The notes under the pieces were generated by a model. That model did not search any database. It saw only the letters and a list, made by a program, of their open reading frames with translations, and was not told the DNA's origin. Shown here one piece after another: positions 58,561-64,000 of a DNA stretch of 64,000 nucleotides (position 1 is its first letter; every line of letters begins with the position of its first letter). The position numbers and the translations under genes are program-made. This DNA is from an uncultured Christensenellaceae bacterium (GTDB lineage Bacteria > Bacillota > Clostridia > Christensenellales > UBA3700): positions 60,230 to 124,229 of the forward strand of contig CAJUOK010000005.1 of NCBI GenBank assembly GCA_910588015.1. Direction: 5' to 3'.

Positions 58561-58635
58561 TCAAAACTTTTTCGCCGTTTCGCGCTATTATAAAAACTCA
58601 AATTACAATCGTATATAACGCGATTGCCGATTGTT

Positions 58636-59541
58636 TTATTCAAAAGAATACGGCGTGACTTGATAAACGTAATAGTTGAGCCAATTGTTGAAAAGCAGAT
58701 AAGCCGTACTGCGCCAAGAGAGGTCTATATTGTATAAACCTTCGTCTTGAAAATAATTTACGGGTTTTTGAATATCTAGTCCTCTGTCTATATCGCGCAA
58801 ATATTCTTTTTTGAGCGTTGTACGGTCGTATTCGCTGTGACCTATAAAGAAGAATCTTTTGTTGTCCAAGCTTTTGATTATTGCCGCGCCGCAATCTTTG
58901 CCGCTAGCAAGCACTTTGAGTTGCTCTACGCTTCTCAATTTATCTTCGTCAATTGCCGTGTGGCGCGACATCGGAATAAACATTTTGTCGTTCATCCCCT
59001 TCAAAAGCGCGTCGTACTTATCCTCTGCGCCAACTTCGTAAACTCCGAAAAGCTTATGCGCAAGCATATGTTTTGATATGCCGTAATGATAATAAAGTCC
59101 CGCTTGTGCGCCCCAACAGATATGTATCGTCGAAGTGACGTGCTTGTCCGACCAAGCCATTATCTCCGTCAATTCTTTCCAATACGCTACTTCTTCGAAC
59201 TCCATATGTTCGACGGGCGCGCCCGTAATAATCATACCGTCAAAGTATCTGTCTTTGATTTCGTCAAATACTTTATAGAACTTTTGCATATGACTTTGAG
59301 GAGTGTTTTTGGAAATATAGCTGTCCATATTGACGAGAGTCACGTTGATTTGCAACGACGAATTGCCGAGCAATCGCATAAGCTGAGTTTCGGTGTCTAT
59401 TTTGGTAGGCATCAAATTTACGATTGCAATTTCAATAGGTCTTATATCCTGTCTCACCGCTCTTTCTTTTGGCATTACGAATATTTTTTCCTTGGAAAGA
59501 ACGTCGAAAGCCGGCAAATCTTTTGGTATAACTATAGGCAT
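58636..59541 (-). CDS. metA: Homoserine O-acetyltransferase of the MetA family
   Basis: 301 residues, normal length. Catalytic Cys142 lies in HICWGAQAGLYYHYG; PRH of MetA appears as MSRHTAI; FFIGHSEYDRTTLKKEYLRD contains the catalytic His and Glu. Position 111, which decides the acyl donor in this family (Gly for succinyl-CoA, Glu for acetyl-CoA), is Glu in GAPVEHMEFEE. The product is therefore expected to be O-acetylhomoserine, the substrate of the MetY gene just upstream in the same operon (21 bases apart). AAAGGAG precedes the ATG. Confidence 0.94.
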   Translation of the reverse strand: MPIVIPKDLPAFDVLSKEKIFVMPKERAVRQDIRPIEIAIVNLMPTKIDTETQLMRLLGNSSLQINVTLVNMDSYISKNTPQSHMQKFYKVFDEIKDRYFDGMIITGAPVEHMEFEEVAYWKELTEIMAWSDKHVTSTIHICWGAQAGLYYHYGISKHMLAHKLFGVYEVGAEDKYDALLKGMNDKMFIPMSRHTAIDEDKLRSVEQLKVLASGKDCGAAIIKSLDNKRFFFIGHSEYDRTTLKKEYLRDIDRGLDIQKPVNYFQDEGLYNIDLSWRSTAYLLFNNWLNYYVYQVTPYSFE

Positions 59542-59562
59542 AATTCACTCCTTTTGCAACAA

Positions 59563-60846
59563 TTATTTACCGATTGCGTCGAGAGCCTGTCTGACGTCGG
59601 CGATTAGGTCGTCGATATTTTCTATACCGACGGAAAGGCGTATTAGTTCGGGCGATACTCCCGCATTGGCAAGCTCTTCGTCGTTCATTTGACGGTGAGT
59701 TGCGCTGGCAGGATGCAGACAGCAACTGCGCGCGTCTGCGACGTGAGTCTCAATGGCAATAACCTTAAGACGTTTCATCACCTCTTCCGCAGCCTTTCTG
59801 CCGCCCTTTACTCCAAAACTCAAAACTCCGCAAGAGCCGTTGGGCAAATATTTGCAAGCAAGGTCATAGTCGGCGTCGCCTTTGAGATTGGGATATTTTA
59901 CCCATTCAACTTTAGGATGATTTTGCAAAAACGTCGCCATTTTGAGAGCGTTGGCGCAATGTCTTTCCATTCTCACTGCAAGACTTTCCAATCCGAGATT
60001 GAGAATATAAGCGTTCTGCGGAGATTGAATCGAACCGAAATCTCTCATCAACTGCGCCGTAGCTTTGGTGATAAACGCGCCTTCGAGTCCGAATCTCTCC
60101 GTATAGGTCACTCCGTGATAGCTCTCGTCTGGCGTACAAAGTCCCGAAAATTTGTCGGGATAACGCGTCCAATCGAATTTACCCGAATCCACTATCGCGC
60201 CGCCTACGCCCGCGCCGTGTCCGTCCATATACTTGGTCGTAGAATGAGTCACGATATCCGCTCCCCATTCAAACGGTCTGCAATTGATAGGAGTCGCAAA
60301 AGTATTGTCTACGATAAGAGGCACGCCGTGAGCGTGAGCCGCTTTGGCAAATCTCTCAATGTCAAATACCTTTATGGCAGGATTGGCGATAGTCTCGCCG
60401 AAAACGGCTTTGGTATTGGGTCTGAACGCGGCGGCAAGTTCTTCGTCCGAACAGTCGGGCTTGACAAACGTAAACTCGACTCCCATTCTCTTCATAGTGA
60501 CGGCAAACAGATTGTAAGTGCCGCCGTAAATGGTCGACGACGCAACAACGTGGTCGTTGCAACCTGCGATATTAAAAACCGCATAAAAATTGGCGGCTTG
60601 TCCCGAAGAGGTAAGCATTGCCGCGCTTCCGCCTTCCAACTCGCAAATCTTTTTGGCGACATAATCGTTGGTGGGATTCTGCAGTCTGGTATAGAAATAA
60701 CCGCTTGCCTCCAAATCAAACAGCTTTGCCATTGCTTCGCTGGTGTCGTATTTAAAAGTCGTGCTTTGAATAATGGGAACCTGTCTCGGCTCTCCGTTGG
60801 CAGGCGTATAACCGCCTTGTACGCAAACCGTCTCTATTTTGCTCAT
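59563..60846 (-). CDS. metY: O-acetylhomoserine sulfhydrylase
   Basis: 427-residue PLP enzyme that makes homocysteine from O-acetylhomoserine and sulfide, bypassing cystathionine. Family blocks: CVQGGYTPANGEPRQVPIIQST, YTRLQNPTNDYVAKKICELEGG, SSGQAANFYAVFNIAGCND, VDNTFATPINCRPFEWGADIVTHSTTKYMDGHG with the PLP Lys, and GVKGGRKAAEEVM. The usual length is about 425. It lies 40 bases after smpB and is followed by metA. No SAM riboswitch is seen, since the upstream gap is too short. AAAGGAG precedes the ATG. Confidence 0.95.
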   Translation of the reverse strand: MSKIETVCVQGGYTPANGEPRQVPIIQSTTFKYDTSEAMAKLFDLEASGYFYTRLQNPTNDYVAKKICELEGGSAAMLTSSGQAANFYAVFNIAGCNDHVVASSTIYGGTYNLFAVTMKRMGVEFTFVKPDCSDEELAAAFRPNTKAVFGETIANPAIKVFDIERFAKAAHAHGVPLIVDNTFATPINCRPFEWGADIVTHSTTKYMDGHGAGVGGAIVDSGKFDWTRYPDKFSGLCTPDESYHGVTYTERFGLEGAFITKATAQLMRDFGSIQSPQNAYILNLGLESLAVRMERHCANALKMATFLQNHPKVEWVKYPNLKGDADYDLACKYLPNGSCGVLSFGVKGGRKAAEEVMKRLKVIAIETHVADARSCCLHPASATHRQMNDEELANAGVSPELIRLSVGIENIDDLIADVRQALDAIGK

Positions 60847-60886
60847 ATATGTAACTCCTTTGACGTGTTTTTAAATTTATTGCAAA

Positions 60887-61348
60887 TCAAGAATTATAGC
60901 TCTTGACGATTCTGTCTATTTGCCTCTTTGATTCTCTGTCTGCGATAGACTTACGCTTGTCGTGCAATTCCTTACCCTTGGCAAGTCCGATTTCGACCTT
61001 GACGAGTCCCTGACGGAAATAAATCTTGGTAGGCACAATCGTGTAAGACTTTTGCGCAACTGCTCCTCGCAACTTGTCTATCTCTTTTTTATGCAAAAGC
61101 AACTTCCTCGGACGCTTGGCGTCGACGTTGAAATAACTTCCCTTTTCATAAGGCTTGACGTGAGCGTTCATCAACAGCACTTCGTCGCCCTTGACGGCGC
61201 AAAAGCTGTCTTTGAGATTGATATGCCCTTGCCTTATCGATTTGACTTCGCATCCGACCAATACTATACCCGCCTCATAGGTATCTTCTATGAAGTAATC
61301 GAAATATGCCTTTTTATTATTGTCGATTATCTTAATGCCGTCGGACAT
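60887..61348 (-). CDS. smpB: SsrA-binding protein
   Basis: Partner of tmRNA in freeing stalled ribosomes. 153 residues: KIIDNNKKAYFDYFIEDTYEAGIVLVGCEVKSIRQGHINLKDSF at the N terminus, HVKPYEKGSYFNVDAKRPRKLLLHKKEI in the middle, and the basic C-terminal tail GKELHDKRKSIADRESKRQIDR that enters the mRNA channel. All are diagnostic. AAAGGAGATAGATT precedes the ATG. No ssrA (tmRNA) gene was seen in the window. Upstream is secG with a terminator between. Confidence 0.97.
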   Translation of the reverse strand: MSDGIKIIDNNKKAYFDYFIEDTYEAGIVLVGCEVKSIRQGHINLKDSFCAVKGDEVLLMNAHVKPYEKGSYFNVDAKRPRKLLLHKKEIDKLRGAVAQKSYTIVPTKIYFRQGLVKVEIGLAKGKELHDKRKSIADRESKRQIDRIVKSYNS

Positions 61349-61366
61349 AATCTATCTCCTTTTGTC

Positions 61367-61375
61367 ATTATATCA
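61367..61375 (-). promoter_or_regulatory. Extended -10 promoter of smpB
   Basis: Minus strand TGATATAAT: perfect TATAAT (61367-61372) with TG one base before it. No -35 match at 17 bases. Confidence 0.55.
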
Positions 61376-61427
61376 TATTAATGCAAGATTTGTTATTATT
61401 TAGCTTATTATTTTATGTATAAACTAA

Positions 61428-61462
61428 TAAAAAATCACCCTTGACGATAGGTCTCGGGTGAT
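61428..61462 (-). terminator. Terminator of secG
   Basis: Seven-base stem ATCACCC/GGGTGAT (61434-61440 with 61456-61462), followed on the minus strand by TTTTTTATT. Confidence 0.82.
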
Positions 61463-61483
61463 AAGCTTTTGGTTTGACTTTTC

Positions 61484-61783
61484 TTATTTCGTCTGGATAA
61501 ACGTAACGAAGAAGAAAATTGCAAGCACTGCAAGGATAACTACGAACGTAACCGTCAACTTCTTCAAGATACTGTCTTTTGACCTAGATTTGTTCTTTTT
61601 GGAATAAGAATCGGTTTCCTGACCGCCTATAACGCCGATATTTTCATTTTGAGGTTTTTGCATCATAACCACAACGGTTGTTGCAATTCCAAGTACGAGA
61701 CAGAGCGCCAATATCAGCGGTCTGAGCCAACTTGTAATATTCGGTTGGAAGATTGCTTCTCCCAGCATCATTGTCAAATTCAT
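61484..61783 (-). CDS. secG: Preprotein translocase subunit SecG
   Basis: 99 residues, two helices (WLRPLILALCLVLGIATTVVVMM and LTVTFVVILAVLAIFFFVTFI) joined by a charged loop containing QKPQNENIGVIGGQ, equivalent to the usual Q-P-x-x-x-G-G loop of SecG. The loop is longer and more basic than in model species (YSKKNKSRSKDSILKK). It supports SecYEG-mediated protein export. GGAGGTAAAAA precedes the ATG. It is upstream of smpB, a common Firmicutes neighbourhood (secG-rnr-smpB), but rnr is missing here. Confidence 0.88.
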   Translation of the reverse strand: MNLTMMLGEAIFQPNITSWLRPLILALCLVLGIATTVVVMMQKPQNENIGVIGGQETDSYSKKNKSRSKDSILKKLTVTFVVILAVLAIFFFVTFIQTK

Positions 61784-61942
61784 TTTTTACCTCCGTCGAT
61801 ATGACTGCCATAATATAATAGCATAACAATTTGAAAATTACAACGGTTTTTGAGCAAAATTTTCGTATCACACAAAAATTATTGACGACATAGTATAAGA
61901 TATAAGCTCGCAAAGAGCAAAAAACCTTTCGGAGTTACATAT

Positions 61943-62434
61943 ATGAACACAAAATACGCACTGGACACCCCATATCCGCAATTGAGAGGCGCTTGCTCCC
62001 CTTGCGATATAAAAATGCTTATGGACCTATATGCAGGACGCGCAAGCGAACTTACTTCCATTACTCAATATCTTTATGAACACTACGTCATAGACGGACT
62101 TGACGACAACGTGTCTGAATGTGTACTGGGAATAGCCAAAGTCGAAATGTATCATCATTCCCTACTTGGCGAAGCCATAGTAAAAATGGGCGGCGACCCG
62201 ATAATGGGCGGAAGCACCTGCTTTTGGTCGGGCTCTAATCTCAAATATACCCAAAATCCCATATGCTTTCTTCAAAACAGCATCAACGCCGAAAAGCTTG
62301 CCGTAAGCAATTATCGCCGCGCCGCAGCTTGCGTAAAGAACGCGTCTTTGAGCGAACTTCTTCTACGCATAGGACAGGACGAAGAACTACATATCGAAAT
62401 ACTCGGCGAATTATTGGAAAGCATAACCAATTGA
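61943..62434 (+). CDS. Ferritin-like diiron/dimanganese protein
   Basis: 163 residues forming a four-helix bundle. Likely metal ligands are in ASELTSITQYLYEHYV (Glu), AKVEMYHHSLLGEAIV (Glu and His), SINAEKLAVSNYRRAA (Glu) and GQDEELHIEILGELL (Glu and His). The spacing fits the Mn-catalase/bacterioferritin-like group often seen in Clostridia, alongside spore-coat CotJC. The N terminus is Tyr/Pro/Cys-rich (YPQLRGACSPCD). It could act in peroxide defence or spore coat assembly. Ribosome site GGAG, then a strong terminator. Confidence 0.82.
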   Translation: MNTKYALDTPYPQLRGACSPCDIKMLMDLYAGRASELTSITQYLYEHYVIDGLDDNVSECVLGIAKVEMYHHSLLGEAIVKMGGDPIMGGSTCFWSGSNLKYTQNPICFLQNSINAEKLAVSNYRRAAACVKNASLSELLLRIGQDEELHIEILGELLESITN

Positions 62435-62445
62435 CATTATAATCT

Positions 62446-62473
62446 AAAAACCCGTCTAATTCGACGGGTTTTT
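62446..62473 (+). terminator. Terminator of the ferritin-like gene
   Basis: 11-base stem AAAAACCCGTC (62446-62456) with its complement (62463-62473), six-base loop; T-run on the 3' side and A-run for the opposite strand, so it may serve both directions. Confidence 0.9.
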
Positions 62474-62488
62474 AAGCTACTTATTGTT

Positions 62489-63166
62489 TTATCCAACAAA
62501 CATTGCAAGAGTATTTAAAAAATCGCTTTTTTCTTCAAAAGAACTTTCTTCATACTCAAAATGAATTTTAATATCATCGATTTTTATATATGCTTTCGCC
62601 ATAAATTTATTTAAACCATTTTCAGTATTTTTAGTTTCATAATAATATATATTGTGACCTTGCATTTTCACACTGTTGCTATAATATTTTAAATCAATTT
62701 CATCATACTCCAATTGAGGATGCGCATTTTCAATAATTCGCATACTCTTTAAATTGTCGCTTGTTTTATAAATTAACATAAATACAGTGTCATTTGGAAA
62801 AGTATTAAATTTTATTATATCCACATTTTCAATTTCATTGATTACGAAATTATTTAAGTTTTTATTTATTTCTTCATATGAAGAACTATCATAATCGGAA
62901 AAATCTAAATATTTGTTTTCCCCTTCATATCCTTTATTTAAAGGATTATATACAAACAAGCAACTGAGTACAAAAACCACAATAAGCAATGCAGTTGCAA
63001 CCGCAGACAAAGACCAAATTTTCTTTTGATAAGATTTTCTTACATTTTGAGCAGCTATTATCGAAGGTCCGCGCTCAGCGCGTATCTTCTCTAAAAACTC
63101 CCTGTTGTCGTATTGCTCAAGAACCTTGTCTGCCGCTTCTTCCAATATATTTTTCTTTTTCTTCAT
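62489..63166 (-). CDS. Single-helix membrane protein of unknown function
   Basis: 225 residues: a Lys/Glu-rich cytoplasmic segment (about 1-48), one helix (LSAVATALLIVVFVLSCLFV), and about 155 outside residues that are Asn/Tyr/Glu-rich. The layout is like anti-sigma factors and sensor anchors, but no known motif is visible. AAAGGTGAC precedes the ATG. It lies 20 bases after the peptidase-like gene and shares its low GC, so the two form one transcript that enters from the right edge. Confidence 0.72.
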   Translation of the reverse strand: MKKKKNILEEAADKVLEQYDNREFLEKIRAERGPSIIAAQNVRKSYQKKIWSLSAVATALLIVVFVLSCLFVYNPLNKGYEGENKYLDFSDYDSSSYEEINKNLNNFVINEIENVDIIKFNTFPNDTVFMLIYKTSDNLKSMRIIENAHPQLEYDEIDLKYYSNSVKMQGHNIYYYETKNTENGLNKFMAKAYIKIDDIKIHFEYEESSFEEKSDFLNTLAMFVG

Positions 63167-63185
63167 AAAGTCACCTTTGCCAATA

Positions 63186-64000
63186 TTAATTTATATCCGT
63201 AACAAACAATCCATAACATTCTTCTATCGTAGTATTTTTATCTATGTTATAGTACCCCGTACCATAAACCACAGAACCCGTAGCAACATAAAGAAATCTA
63301 TCTATTCTATTTCCGCCGCTCAATGTATAAGTTATTTCTCTGTAGCCAAAAGCAGCCATTGCGTGACGACTAACCGATGAATAAATACTTATACTATCAC
63401 AATTTTCCAACTCTGTAATGTTAGAATATGAATACTTTGATGTAAATATTGCCAACGGTCTGTGGCTCATCAACTGCACTTTTGCATATTCGTAATTAAA
63501 CACCCCGTTGCTTGCTATCGACTTATCGTAATGCAATTTGTATCCCATACTTTCGCAATATCTCGTCATACCGCTTTTAAATTGAGCTACTGTTGTTCCC
63601 GTCTTTGGGTCTGTTCCCATACTGCTATATAATTGACGTATTAATGCTTCTGTTGTTGAACTAGAACCATAAAATAAATATGCGTTACTATAATTAAATC
63701 CTGGCTCATAATCTGGAATGAGATTTGGGGACTTTCTATCCATAAACTGTATTATATTAGCGCCTGCTACGGGTGCGCAACTTCCTGCCAAATCACCTGG
63801 ATTATACAAATTAGGTATGCCTGCAACAATTTGATATTTATCTTCGCTTTTGGAAATATAATAAATCTTTTCGGAGGTTGTTTCCATTCCTTCTAAACCT
63901 GCTTTAAACGAAAATATTTCAAGCTCTGCCAACTCTTCTTCGCTTAACGCTTTGCCTGTCAACCAATAATACTGTCCGTCTTTATTGTATGTATATACGG
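63186..64000 (-). CDS. Papain-like cysteine peptidase-like protein, N terminus beyond window
   Basis: The frame is open from the stop at 63186 to the right edge (271 codons seen), so the start is missing. A likely catalytic Cys is in LAGSCAPVAGANIIQFM and a likely His in SRHAMAAFGYREI, the order and spacing of C39-like/papain-like domains. Between them are Tyr-rich strands (FNYSNAYLFYGSS, KLHYDKSIASNGVFNYEY). An exported or surface protease or a processing enzyme is possible. The N-terminal part visible (YNKDGQYYWLTGKAL) looks like a repeat or propeptide. Identification is at fold level only. Confidence 0.62.
   Translation of the reverse strand, partial: VYTYNKDGQYYWLTGKALSEEELAELEIFSFKAGLEGMETTSEKIYYISKSEDKYQIVAGIPNLYNPGDLAGSCAPVAGANIIQFMDRKSPNLIPDYEPGFNYSNAYLFYGSSSTTEALIRQLYSSMGTDPKTGTTVAQFKSGMTRYCESMGYKLHYDKSIASNGVFNYEYAKVQLMSHRPLAIFTSKYSYSNITELENCDSISIYSSVSRHAMAAFGYREITYTLSGGNRIDRFLYVATGSVVYGTGYYNIDKNTTIEECYGLFVTDIN

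Noticed and set aside
60847..60886. SAM riboswitch or T-box before metY
   Set aside because: Only 40 bases separate smpB and metY, too short for either element.
59689..60906. 405-codon plus-strand open frame opposite metY
   Set aside because: Mirror of the metY coding strand, with Arg/Ser/His-rich nonsense composition and no start signals.
1..64000. CRISPR arrays, insertion sequences, prophage genes, tRNA or rRNA genes
   Set aside because: No regularly spaced repeats, transposase or integrase frames, or tRNA-like cloverleaf and T-loop words in suitable context were found.

Overview
The window looks like a chromosomal segment of an uncultured, low-GC, endospore-forming member of the Clostridia, probably gut-associated. 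The evidence is a complete gerA-gerB-gerC germination operon, rubrerythrin and a second ferritin-like protein, strong AGGAGG ribosome sites, clean TTGACA-17-TATAAT promoters, and many glycan-degrading and amino-sugar genes. This placement is inference from gene content; no rRNA or tRNA gene was found.

Layout. (1) 1-3714, minus strand: a myo-inositol catabolic operon iolJ-iolC-iolB-iolD, with iolD running off the left edge, behind a consensus promoter at 3686-3714. (2) 3923-4372: a small TM2-domain gene with its own promoter and terminator. (3) 4440-25921, minus strand: a 21-kb surface-polysaccharide locus. Transcription starts with a DegT aminotransferase, an initiating sugar-phosphate transferase and a glycosyltransferase. 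A NusG paralogue of the LoaP type with its own promoter and long leader follows. Then come LicD and two cytidylyltransferases, an EpsG-like polymerase, glycosyltransferases, a full dTDP-rhamnose set (rmlA, B, D, C), a flippase, and an acyl-transfer module made of one MBOAT and two SGNH proteins fused to BspA-type leucine-rich repeats. (4) 25972-31546, minus strand: GH20 hexosaminidase, two zinc-ribbon membrane proteins, a GNAT acetyltransferase and a large phosphoesterase/PQQ-repeat protein. (5) 31624-38081, plus strand: thioredoxin, three unknown exported proteins, rubrerythrin, and a polar amino-acid ABC transporter followed by a TrpR-like YerC gene. (6) 38092-42935: GH16 glucanase lipoprotein and a phosphoesterase (minus), divergent from a GH2 beta-mannosidase (plus). 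(7) 43002-46678: gerABC. (8) 46749-54921: alpha/beta hydrolase and nagA (minus), then an unknown lipoprotein, an NahK-like sugar kinase, galE and a membrane nucleotide-sugar dehydratase (plus). (9) 55015-64000: YhhQ-type transporter, GH2, a degenerate nitrilase-fold protein, metA-metY-smpB, secG, a ferritin-like protein, and two genes of an unknown envelope/peptidase unit that runs off the right edge.

How it fits together: the cell can use inositol and host or dietary glycans (hexosaminidase, mannosidase, glucanase, nagA, nahK-galE), and it builds a rhamnose-containing surface polymer that is probably decorated by phospho-groups (LicD) and acyl groups (MBOAT/SGNH). The most unusual observations are an amino-acid binding protein whose first strand has moved to the C terminus (circular permutation), the two SGNH-LRR proteins with reciprocal domain order beside one MBOAT, a recent tandem glycosyltransferase duplication that kept scars of both flanking genes, and a LoaP gene behind a structured leader.
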